In this document: piece after piece, positions 17,306 to 24,762 of the stretch
Position numbering within the stretch: position 1 is the first letter of the stretch
Layout of the letters: each line of letters begins with the position of its first letter
From: an uncultured Ruminococcus sp.
GTDB taxonomy: Bacteria; Bacillota; Clostridia; Oscillospirales; Ruminococcaceae
Assembly (NCBI GenBank): GCA_944388405.1
Contig: CALXIQ010000001.1
Location: 1 to 64,000, forward strand
Reading direction: 5' to 3'
Length of the DNA: 64,000 nucleotides
Made by a program: the position numbers and the translations under genes
Notes under the pieces: generated by a model
What the model saw: only the letters and a program-made list of their open reading frames with translations
The model's database searches: none
Told to the model about the DNA's origin: nothing

Positions 17306-18211
17306 TCAATGGAAAGTAACCGTATACTTTTCATGAAGAAATACCGGGTGATATGAAAGCTTTGATTTTCTAAGTCCCTCTATCCCCAGATCCTCTTCCC
17401 TGTTGATGTATTTAAATCCTGCGGCATATTTTGAGGCAAATTCATTGCATATCGTAGGATAAGCGCCCTGAACTTCGCTGAGAGCCTTCTCGATGTGAAC
17501 CACAAAGGTATCTGAGTTAAGCTGTTCGCCGATGGTAAATCCCACCATTTTGCCTTCTGACCTGAGCACGCCGCCTCTCAACTGAAGATAATCAAAGTTG
17601 CTGAAAAAAGTGTGAATGGCATATTGCTCCACAACTGCGGAAAAGTCGTCATACCCCTTGTTTTCGTTGTATGAATGTGCGGCAAAAGCGGTGCACTCGT
17701 CAAAGTTATCAGCAGTCAAGGGTTCAAAGCTCCAATCGTTGTCTTTAAAACGTTTTATGTGGTTTCGTTTGCCGTGATACTTTTTACCTTTAAGCTCAAT
17801 CAGATCCTGAGCATTATAAATATAGTCAAAACTGTCACGGTTGGCTTCAACGCTTATTTTATCCTTGTAATAATCCTGCATCCATTTTAGATTTTCAGCA
17901 TTTACAGAACTGATTTTCAAAAAATATCCCTGATTGCCGGTAAAGCTTTTCAGCTCATGAAACAACTCAAGATACTTTTCTATTCCCGAATCATCGCATT
18001 TTACACCTGTAGGAAAGGTTATTACAGGCTGCTTGCCGTCAAAGGAACAGCTTATATAAAAATCCTTATATAAGTCTATAAGGGTATTGCTAAACTTTCT
18101 CCAGGCAAGATTATTTGCAAAGGAGTACTCGCAGCCCCTGAAATCCGAAACCTTAAGACAGGCATTTATCCAGTCACGATCGGATAATTGTATTTCTCTG
18201 AAATTAAACAT
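17306..18211 (-). CDS. DUF2156 (phosphatidylglycerol lysyltransferase C-terminal-like) protein
   Basis: The 301-residue soluble protein resembles the DUF2156/LPG-synthase C-terminal domain, a tandem GNAT-like fold that in MprF transfers aminoacyl groups from tRNA to lipid. Recognisable features are the KKYHGKRNHIKRF basic stretch near 142-154 and the C-terminal pattern INREEDLGIEGLRKSKLSYHP near 270-290. There is no membrane flippase domain, so it is the stand-alone type common in Clostridia, whose acceptor is unknown. It begins 49 bases after the thymidylate-kinase-like gene with a weak ribosome site. The 81-base stretch after it shows nothing clear. Confidence 0.82.
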   Translation of the reverse strand: MFNFREIQLSDRDWINACLKVSDFRGCEYSFANNLAWRKFSNTLIDLYKDFYISCSFDGKQPVITFPTGVKCDDSGIEKYLELFHELKSFTGNQGYFLKISSVNAENLKWMQDYYKDKISVEANRDSFDYIYNAQDLIELKGKKYHGKRNHIKRFKDNDWSFEPLTADNFDECTAFAAHSYNENKGYDDFSAVVEQYAIHTFFSNFDYLQLRGGVLRSEGKMVGFTIGEQLNSDTFVVHIEKALSEVQGAYPTICNEFASKYAAGFKYINREEDLGIEGLRKSKLSYHPVFLHEKYTVTFH

Positions 18212-18260
18212 ATTTTTTCACTTTTCTTTCAATAAAGAGCCTTAACTTTACGGGTAACCG

Positions 18261-18941
18261 TCAACCCTCTATGGATAATGTATTTAACAATTCAAGTATT
18301 TTTTCTGTTATTTCATTTACCGCCAGCGGCTTGTTTTCGTCACAGCATTTAACTATCTTCCAGCCAAGCCTGTCCGCAGAATAAAGAGCAGCTTCTCGGC
18401 ATTTTTTTAAAAAGCTTACGTTTGCTTCGTGTATGTCCTTTTTATGCTCGTCGCCGCTGTATCTCTCAGTCATGAGCCTCTGGGAAATTTCAATATCCAT
18501 ATCTAAAAATATGACCATGTCCGGCTTTGGCAACTCAAGCTTGTTGTACTCATATTCACACAGCCAGTCGAGGTAGGAATCCCAGCAGCTGCGGTCAAGC
18601 TTAACCATCTGATAGATACAGTTTGAGGTTGTGTATCTGGCGGCGAGAATGAAAACTCCGTCGTTATAATCCTTTTCCCAGAAACGTTTGTAGCTGGCAT
18701 ATCTGTCCACAGCGTAAAAGCTTGACGCAGCGTAGGCGTTTACACTTTGCGCCTCGTTACCGAAGTCGCCGTTTAAGTACATTTTAACCAAAGCCGACGA
18801 CGGCTGGTCATAATCGGGAAAGCTGATAGGTTTTATTTTAACACCTTTTGACTGAAAATATTCTGTAATCAGCTTAAACTGAGTGGTTTTTCCGCTGCCG
18901 TCAAGACCCTCCAGCACGATAAGCCGTTTTTTATTCTGCAT
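18261..18941 (-). CDS. Thymidylate-kinase-like P-loop kinase
   Basis: The 226-residue protein belongs to the thymidylate kinase fold, with P-loop GLDGSGKT at 12-19 and a C-terminal helix set. The DR(Y/H) motif that contacts dTMP in true TMP kinases reads AARY at 100-103: Arg is kept and Asp is lost. The gene overlaps the end of thyX by 11 bases, so it probably acts on the ThyX product or a related nucleotide. A canonical tmk is usually near holB in Firmicutes and may exist elsewhere, so I leave the symbol empty. Confidence 0.8.
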   Translation of the reverse strand: MQNKKRLIVLEGLDGSGKTTQFKLITEYFQSKGVKIKPISFPDYDQPSSALVKMYLNGDFGNEAQSVNAYAASSFYAVDRYASYKRFWEKDYNDGVFILAARYTTSNCIYQMVKLDRSCWDSYLDWLCEYEYNKLELPKPDMVIFLDMDIEISQRLMTERYSGDEHKKDIHEANVSFLKKCREAALYSADRLGWKIVKCCDENKPLAVNEITEKILELLNTLSIEG

Positions 18942-19704
18942 TTTTCAGTTCCTCGTAGTACTTGCGAACCTCATTAATTTTTCCACAGGTCATTTTACCC
19001 TCGCCGCATTTACTGAATCTTACGCAGGCAGGACCGGCATTTTTAAACAATGTGGGCGCAACCTTGCAGCACAGTCTGAGCATTTCATCCGCAACGCTTC
19101 TGATTTCCCACTGCGCCCGATTGCAGCATCTCTGCCTGAAGAAATTATAAAGGCTGCGGGCGTTCATCGTTACCACCATTTTGGTGTTGGCGGCGTTGGG
19201 GAGCACGAACCGTGCGTCCTCGATGGCTTTTTTCTGAGCCTTATGCTTAGCTGTCTTTTCGTCAAAGCCTTCGGATATAAAGGTTTCATAATGCTTTTTC
19301 TTTAAAATTTCGGCAAGCTTAGTGTAGCTGTCTATTGCCGAGTTCATCTGCTGATTGAAAATCTCCAAAGCGGTTTCATCACAACTGATTTCGGGAGGAG
19401 TAACAAATTGAAAATCGGTTACCTCTACATACCTCTGACTCTGAACAGAAAATGAAGCTATGCGGTGTCTTGTCATTTCGGCAAGAAAAGAACGTGAAAC
19501 GCCCTCAATTCCAAAAGTAAATGAGATGTGTTCAATCGGGCTTTCATGACCGAGCGAGGCCAGCATTTCTATAAAGCTATGTATTTTATCTTCCGTAAGT
19601 CCGTCCATAAGAGTGTCTATATCGCTGCTTGAATAGCAAAGCTTTGCAGCAGTAGCCACAATCTTCTCCGGGTCGGGAGTATGAGTTATCAGCGTAACCT
19701 TCAT
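18931..19704 (-). CDS. thyX: Flavin-dependent thymidylate synthase ThyX
   Basis: ThyX makes dTMP from dUMP using FAD, NADPH and methylenetetrahydrofolate, independently of ThyA. The 257-residue protein carries the diagnostic RHRX7S motif at 79-89. A GGAGG lies 8 bases before the ATG and a strong promoter lies 45 bases further upstream. It overlaps the thymidylate-kinase-like gene, and a folate gene (fthC) lies 2 kb downstream on the same strand. Confidence 0.96.
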   Translation of the reverse strand: MKVTLITHTPDPEKIVATAAKLCYSSSDIDTLMDGLTEDKIHSFIEMLASLGHESPIEHISFTFGIEGVSRSFLAEMTRHRIASFSVQSQRYVEVTDFQFVTPPEISCDETALEIFNQQMNSAIDSYTKLAEILKKKHYETFISEGFDEKTAKHKAQKKAIEDARFVLPNAANTKMVVTMNARSLYNFFRQRCCNRAQWEIRSVADEMLRLCCKVAPTLFKNAGPACVRFSKCGEGKMTCGKINEVRKYYEELKNAE

Positions 19705-19748
19705 TTTTCAATCCTCCGTATTATTGTAACATACATTCCAATATGCTT

Positions 19749-19777
19749 ATTATATCATTTTTATCTCTTTTAGTCAA
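19749..19777 (-). promoter_or_regulatory. Sigma-A promoter of thyX
   Basis: On the minus strand TTGACT (19777-19772) and TATAAT (19754-19749) have a 17-base spacer. The remaining upstream sequence to 19894 contains a short palindrome, AACATTTAGTATGTT, near 19833 and no clear terminator for yunB. Confidence 0.85.
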
Positions 19778-19894
19778 CAAAAACAGCGGCGCTTTTTATG
19801 TTTTTCGCAACGATACCTTATTTTTTTGTAATAACATTTAGTATGTTATGCAGCTTAAGGGGGACTACTGTCCGTTTTTACAGCTATGACGCCT

Positions 19895-20536
19895 TTAACC
19901 GCTTTTCCCCGATAAATATACCGAGGGTATTTCGCCTACAATAATCGTTTCGGATATCAGAAACTCTTCCGAAATCGTTATATCGGTAGAGTGAAGGGGT
20001 AATATAGCAGAAACCTCCGCCGTAACCAATATTGATATTCTGTGCTTTGTCTGATTGATACCCTGGGCGATAAACTCGCTGCGTATTTCTGTGTCAACTG
20101 CGCCCACCTGATGAAGCTTCAGGCTTATCTCAGGACCTCTGCCGCTGAAAAATGTGATACCCGATAAAGTTCCGAGAGGCAGTGAAAGTTCTTTGTTTTC
20201 AATTGCTGAAAGTTCATTATTCACCGATTCTCTGATATTATTCTGTAGCTCGTTTACGGCAACACCGTTTGTTTCTATTGAGGTTATTTTACCGTTTGAA
20301 TCCCTCTCTATCTCTAAATAGCTTCTGTTTTGTTCCTGTTCCCTGCCAATCTGCAATTCCACAGCGTCATTAATAATTTCCGTGGCGGTATTTCTGCCCT
20401 TGTATTCGCAGATTTCCGCCATGTGACGGCTTACCTGTCTATGGAATATAAATACCGACACCGCCAGAATCACGGTCAGTGCAAGAATAATATATGATAT
20501 TTTAAATGTTCTTGAAGTGCTGTACCGACTCAACAA
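19895..20536 (-). CDS. yunB: Sporulation protein YunB
   Basis: The 213-residue protein matches YunB: one N-terminal membrane helix (about 13-31), then an extracytoplasmic domain with the conserved GTLSGITFFSGRGPEI motif near 121-136. YunB is a sigma-E-controlled sporulation protein of unknown activity. There is no ATG; two TTG codons in tandem follow GGAGG by 5 and 8 bases, so translation begins at TTG. It is 68 bases after the split transketolase genes and probably ends that operon. Confidence 0.9.
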   Translation of the reverse strand: MLSRYSTSRTFKISYIILALTVILAVSVFIFHRQVSRHMAEICEYKGRNTATEIINDAVELQIGREQEQNRSYLEIERDSNGKITSIETNGVAVNELQNNIRESVNNELSAIENKELSLPLGTLSGITFFSGRGPEISLKLHQVGAVDTEIRSEFIAQGINQTKHRISILVTAEVSAILPLHSTDITISEEFLISETIIVGEIPSVYLSGKSG

Positions 20537-20604
20537 AATCGCCTCCTCTTGCTTATAATATACAAGAGAAAGCGTTTTTGTTAATGAAACTATGAAATTT
20601 TGAC

Positions 20605-21552
20605 TTATTTTGCTTCAACAGCCGCCTTAGCCGTTTTTACAATATTGTCGGCGCATAGACCGAAAGCCTTAAGCAGCTCTACAGCAGGACCCGAATAACC
20701 GAACTCGTCGTTTACGCCAATCTTTACAACCTTTGTCGGCAACTGAGCGCTGAGAACATCGCACACCGCCGAACCAAGTCCGCCTATAACGCTGTGCTCC
20801 TCTACGGTAACAACCAGACCCGTTTTCTTTGCCGATTCAATAATAATCTCTGAATCTATAGGCTTTATTGTGTGGATATTTATAACCTCAGCGCTGATTC
20901 CATGAGCCGCAAGCATTTCAGCCGCTTCAAGAGCCTCGGAAACCATAAGTCCAGTGGCAATAATGGAAACATCGCTTCCCTCTTTCAGCTTTATTCCCTT
21001 TCCAAGTTCAAATTTATATGTGCTTTTATCGTTAAATATGGGAGCGGCAAGACGACCGAATCTCATATAGACCGGTCCGTTGTGAAGTATTGCAGCTTCA
21101 ACCGCAGCCTTAGCTTCAACATCGTCCGCAGGATTAATAATAGTCATGCCGGGGATAGTTCTCATAAGGGCAATATCTTCGTTGCACTGATGAGTTGCGC
21201 CATCCTCGCCCACCGAGATACCGGCATGGGTTGCGCCGATTTTTACGTTGAGGTGAGGATACCCGATAGAATTTCTTACAATTTCAAAAGCTCGGCCAGC
21301 CGCAAACATGGCAAAGGTAGATGCAAAAGGAATTTTTCCCGTAGTGGCAAGACCTGCGGCAACACCCATCATATTAGCCTCGGCAATTCCGCAGTCGAAA
21401 AATCTGTCGGGAAACTTCTTTTTGAAGATACCTGTTTTTGTAGCGGCAGCAAGGTCGGCGTCCAAAACATATAAATTCTCGTATTTATCGCCAAGCTCGG
21501 CAAGCGCTTCGCCGTAGCTTTCTCTGGTAGCCTTTTTGATTATATCAGCCAT
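20605..21552 (-). CDS. Transketolase, C-terminal (pyrimidine-binding) subunit
   Basis: The 315-residue protein corresponds to the middle and C-terminal domains of transketolase. The pyrimidine domain includes the catalytic Glu context DCGIAEANMMGVAAGLA near 52-68, and the C-terminal domain carries VTVEEHSVIGGLGSAV near 254-269. It forms a two-subunit enzyme with the gene just upstream, five bases away, an arrangement common in Clostridia. The reaction transfers two-carbon units in the pentose phosphate pathway. A GGAGG lies upstream of the ATG. Confidence 0.93.
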   Translation of the reverse strand: MADIIKKATRESYGEALAELGDKYENLYVLDADLAAATKTGIFKKKFPDRFFDCGIAEANMMGVAAGLATTGKIPFASTFAMFAAGRAFEIVRNSIGYPHLNVKIGATHAGISVGEDGATHQCNEDIALMRTIPGMTIINPADDVEAKAAVEAAILHNGPVYMRFGRLAAPIFNDKSTYKFELGKGIKLKEGSDVSIIATGLMVSEALEAAEMLAAHGISAEVINIHTIKPIDSEIIIESAKKTGLVVTVEEHSVIGGLGSAVCDVLSAQLPTKVVKIGVNDEFGYSGPAVELLKAFGLCADNIVKTAKAAVEAK

Positions 21553-21557
21553 AATTT

Positions 21558-22397
21558 TCAGCCCTCCAATTCTTTCAACGCTTGTGTAAGCTCGCTTACA
21601 GCCTGTTCGTACTGCTCTTTATTAGGCGCAGTGCCGTGCCATGAAACGTTGTTTTCCATAAACGAAACTCCTTTGCCCTTTACGCTTGTCTGGATAATCG
21701 CAACCGGCTGTTCCGCAATTTTCTCGGCTTCGTTGAAAGCCCTCTCTATATCGTCGAAATCATGAGCGTTCATTTTTATGGTGTGCCAGCCGAAAGCTTC
21801 AAATTTCTCGTCGATAGGATAAGGCGACATAACGTCCTGAACCTTGCCGTCTATCTGCAGTCCATTGTTGTCGATTATAGCCACAAGGTTGTCAAGATTG
21901 TAATGAGCGGCAAACATTGCAGCCTCCCACACCTGACCTTCCTGTATTTCGCCGTCGCCGAGAATGGTGTAAACCTTGTAGGTGTTTCCCGAAATCTTGC
22001 CCGAAAGCGCCATTCCGCAAGCAGCGGATATTCCTTGTCCCAACGAACCGGACGACATATCGACTCCGGGAATATGAATACACGGATGTCCCTGAAGCAA
22101 AGCGCCGATATGACGAAGGCTCTTAAGCTCGGAAGTGTCAAAAAAGCCCTTCAAAGCCAGTGTTGAATAAAGCGCAGGGGCAGTATGCCCCTTTGAAAGC
22201 ACAAGTCTGTCACGCTCAGGCTCGTCAGGCTTGTCGGGATAAACGTTCATCTTTGCAAAATACAGATATGTAAGCAGATCCGCAATTGAAAGTGAACCGC
22301 CCGGATGACCCGATTTAGCATTGAACACGCCCTCGATAATTCCAAGGCGAACCTTGCAGGCGTTGATTTCAAGCTGTTTTTTAATAGTAGCGTCCAT
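21558..22397 (-). CDS. Transketolase, N-terminal (thiamine diphosphate-binding) subunit
   Basis: The 279-residue protein is the pyrophosphate-binding half of transketolase. It has GHPGGSLSIADLL at 30-42, KGHTAPALY at 69-77 and the thiamine-diphosphate/metal motif GDGEIQEGQVWEA at 147-159 with Asn177-Asn178. The ATG at 22397 has GGAGG 8 bases upstream; the frame extends five codons further without support. It follows a Cof-type phosphatase by 20 bases. Confidence 0.94.
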   Translation of the reverse strand: MDATIKKQLEINACKVRLGIIEGVFNAKSGHPGGSLSIADLLTYLYFAKMNVYPDKPDEPERDRLVLSKGHTAPALYSTLALKGFFDTSELKSLRHIGALLQGHPCIHIPGVDMSSGSLGQGISAACGMALSGKISGNTYKVYTILGDGEIQEGQVWEAAMFAAHYNLDNLVAIIDNNGLQIDGKVQDVMSPYPIDEKFEAFGWHTIKMNAHDFDDIERAFNEAEKIAEQPVAIIQTSVKGKGVSFMENNVSWHGTAPNKEQYEQAVSELTQALKELEG

Positions 22398-22417
22398 ACG
22401 ATAAACCTCCATATATG

Positions 22418-23233
22418 TTATTTTAACTGAGTCGATATGTAATCTATTACCTCCGCGATTGCGTCCTCTTCGCAGGAAACGTCAAGCACAATGTCAGCGG
22501 CAGCCTTTACCGCCTTGGTGGAATTTGACGGACAAATGCCCACGTCGGCATACTTAATCATTTCAATATCGTTATTGAAATCTCCCACCGCCACAAAGGT
22601 GTAATCCTCCATGCCGCATATCTTTCTCATATGCTCAAGAGCAGAACCCTTTGAAATATTTTTTGGAAGCATCTCAAAATACTGAGGAGCCGATACCACA
22701 AAATCAACGTCGTCAAAACCGCATTTGCGCGTATATTCAACAAGATTGCCCAGTCTGTCTGAGGCGTCGGCAAACAGCACCTTATACCAGTTGTCCGGGA
22801 TTTTATCAATATTGCATAAGATGGGGTCTACCTTGCAGATCTCACAATGCTTCCATTCCGTGACGGACATCTGTGGCACATACACTCCGTCAAGCAGTAA
22901 AACTTCACAGCCTATATCGGGATTATCCTGTAAAATCTGACGTGTAAAGGCTCTTGCCTTTTCGGGCAGATAGACATCGTATATCTGTTTTTTCTTTTTT
23001 ATGTCATAAACCATGCCGCCGTTGCACATTATTATGGGACAGTTTACGGTAAAATCATTGAAATACTGCTGAGAAGCCTGAAGAGACCTGCCTGTTGCAA
23101 TAGAAAACTTTCCACCCGCCTTTTGAAAATGCTCTATAGCCTGGAGATTTTTAAAGCTGGGCTTTTTACTTGCAGGAAGAAAAGTTCCGTCCATATCGGT
23201 AATAAGCAATACTTTTTTAATGTCCTCAAACAT
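22418..23233 (-). CDS. HAD-superfamily phosphatase, Cof type (IIB)
   Basis: A 271-residue phosphatase with HAD motif I DMDGT at 13-17, motif II ATGR near 47-50 and motif IV GDFNNDIEMIKYA near 217-229, with a C2-type cap between. Cof phosphatases act on sugar phosphates, nucleotide phosphates or cofactors; the substrate is unknown. Its position between rluD and the transketolase genes might point to a sugar phosphate, but such genes are often placed without functional linkage. Confidence 0.93.
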   Translation of the reverse strand: MFEDIKKVLLITDMDGTFLPASKKPSFKNLQAIEHFQKAGGKFSIATGRSLQASQQYFNDFTVNCPIIMCNGGMVYDIKKKKQIYDVYLPEKARAFTRQILQDNPDIGCEVLLLDGVYVPQMSVTEWKHCEICKVDPILCNIDKIPDNWYKVLFADASDRLGNLVEYTRKCGFDDVDFVVSAPQYFEMLPKNISKGSALEHMRKICGMEDYTFVAVGDFNNDIEMIKYADVGICPSNSTKAVKAAADIVLDVSCEEDAIAEVIDYISTQLK

Positions 23234-23247
23234 AAAGATAACCTCTC

Positions 23248-24156
23248 TTATGCTTTTAATTTTTTCAATACATCTAAAAAATAATCGGGAAGCTCGCTGT
23301 CAAATTCCATATACTCTTTTTTTGTGGGATGGATAAAACCTATTTTCTTGGCATGAAGGCACTGACCGTCCAGTCCTTTAAAGGGTTTTCCGTATACGCT
23401 GTCGCCTAAAACGGGATGCCCGATATAGGCGGAATGAACTCTTATCTGATGAGTTCTTCCCGTTTCAAGGCGGAATCTCAGCAGTGAATACTGACCAAAC
23501 TCATCTATAACCTCATAATGAGTAACAGCACGCTTGGAGTTTTGCTCTGTAACGCACATTTTCTTGCGGTCATACTTGCTTCTTCCGATAGGGGCGTCAA
23601 CCGTTCCCGAAAGCTCCTTGAATCTTCCACAGTTGATTGCCATGTATTCACGTGTAAAGCTATGAGCCTTTATCTGTTCCGCCAGCAGATTGTGAGCATT
23701 GTCGTTTTTGGCAACTATAAGCAAGCCGCTTGTAAGCTTGTCAATGCGATGTACTATGCCCGGTCTGACAACCCCGTTTATACTTGAAAGCCTTCCTTCA
23801 CAGTGGTAGAGCAAAGCATTTACCAGGGTGCCGTCGGGATTTCCTGCAGCGGGGTGAACCACCATTCCTTTAGATTTATTGACAACCAGCAAATCGTTAT
23901 CCTCATAAACAATATCTATGGGAATGTTCTGCGGTTTCGCTTCTAAGGGCTCAGGCTCGGGAATTATAACTACCACACAGTCAGAGTTTTTAAGCTTATA
24001 ATTCTTGTTTACAGGTTTGTCGTTGACTAAAACTCCGTTATTTTCAATAAGCTTTTGAAGCCCCGAGCGTGTCAATCCCGTTTCCTTGTTACTGAGCCAT
24101 TTGTCAATTCTGCAGCCCTCGTCGTCAGGGTTTATATGGAACTCAAGCTTGTTCAT
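23248..24156 (-). CDS. rluD: Pseudouridine synthase, RluA family (RluD/YlyB-like)
   Basis: The 302-residue enzyme has an N-terminal S4 RNA-binding domain (about 16-63) and a catalytic domain with nucleophile Asp139 in HRIDKLTSGLLIVAK. RluD relatives modify the decoding-site helix 69 of 23S rRNA. The order lspA-rluD equals lspA-ylyB in Bacillus, and the ATG overlaps the lspA stop by 14 bases. The exact target nucleotide is inferred from synteny only. Confidence 0.93.
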   Translation of the reverse strand: MNKLEFHINPDDEGCRIDKWLSNKETGLTRSGLQKLIENNGVLVNDKPVNKNYKLKNSDCVVVIIPEPEPLEAKPQNIPIDIVYEDNDLLVVNKSKGMVVHPAAGNPDGTLVNALLYHCEGRLSSINGVVRPGIVHRIDKLTSGLLIVAKNDNAHNLLAEQIKAHSFTREYMAINCGRFKELSGTVDAPIGRSKYDRKKMCVTEQNSKRAVTHYEVIDEFGQYSLLRFRLETGRTHQIRVHSAYIGHPVLGDSVYGKPFKGLDGQCLHAKKIGFIHPTKKEYMEFDSELPDYFLDVLKKLKA

Positions 24157-24667
24157 CTACATCAGCCTTTAGGTCATTTTCTGACCCGGAAGATTTTTCT
24201 TTGTGATCTTTTATATCTGCAAAAAGTATATACACGCAAAAGATAACTGCGCCGACTACAACGCATATATCCGCAAAATTGAAAATGGGAAAATCTATCG
24301 GATCAAACGAAATATAGTCTATAACTTCACCGATGCGTATTCTGTCGATAAGGTTTCCGATTCCTCCCGCAACGATAAGCGCTAAAGATATTACCTGCAG
24401 TTTGCTGCCCTTGCGTTTTATATACATATAAACGAGAGCGGCAACAATAACGATAATAGGCACTCCAATAAGAAACCAAGTTTTCCCTGACATCATGCTC
24501 CATGCCGCACCGTCGTTGGTTATGTGGGTTAGGCTGAAAATATCATGGGAACCAAACCTGATTACATTGATTACTTCGCCTATTTCGATATTTCTGACAA
24601 CCGCAAATTTAATAAGCTGATCTATTGCGGACAAAACCACAATTATAACAAGCGAAAAAATAAACAT
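24143..24667 (-). CDS. lspA: Lipoprotein signal peptidase (signal peptidase II)
   Basis: LspA removes signal peptides from prolipoproteins in the membrane. The 174-residue protein has four membrane helices (about 2-22, 61-82, 92-106, 129-150) and catalytic aspartates Asp117 in EVIDYI and Asp133 in FNFADI, with GNLIDR at 104-109. A hydrophilic acidic tail of about 20 residues extends beyond the last helix. A GAGG lies only four bases before the ATG. It follows ileS after a hairpin. Confidence 0.95.
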   Translation of the reverse strand: MFIFSLVIIVVLSAIDQLIKFAVVRNIEIGEVINVIRFGSHDIFSLTHITNDGAAWSMMSGKTWFLIGVPIIVIVAALVYMYIKRKGSKLQVISLALIVAGGIGNLIDRIRIGEVIDYISFDPIDFPIFNFADICVVVGAVIFCVYILFADIKDHKEKSSGSENDLKADVDEQA

Positions 24668-24730
24668 TCTTCCTCATTTCCCCGCTTAATTAACAGCGGA
24701 AAGTTTTTATAGGCTTGTTATACACCCAAA

Positions 24731-24752
24731 AGGCTCTGCTTTTACAGAGCCT
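24731..24752 (-). terminator. Hairpin after ileS, possible terminator
   Basis: AGGCTCTG (24731-24738) and CAGAGCCT (24745-24752) form an 8-bp stem with a 6-base loop; on the minus strand it is followed by TTTTGGG. The short T run suggests partial termination between ileS and lspA. Confidence 0.55.
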
Positions 24753-24762
24753 CTGAGCATAA

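Noticed and set aside
20872..21474. A 200-codon plus-strand frame antisense to the transketolase gene
   Set aside because: It is a mirror frame of a well-supported gene with no start signals.
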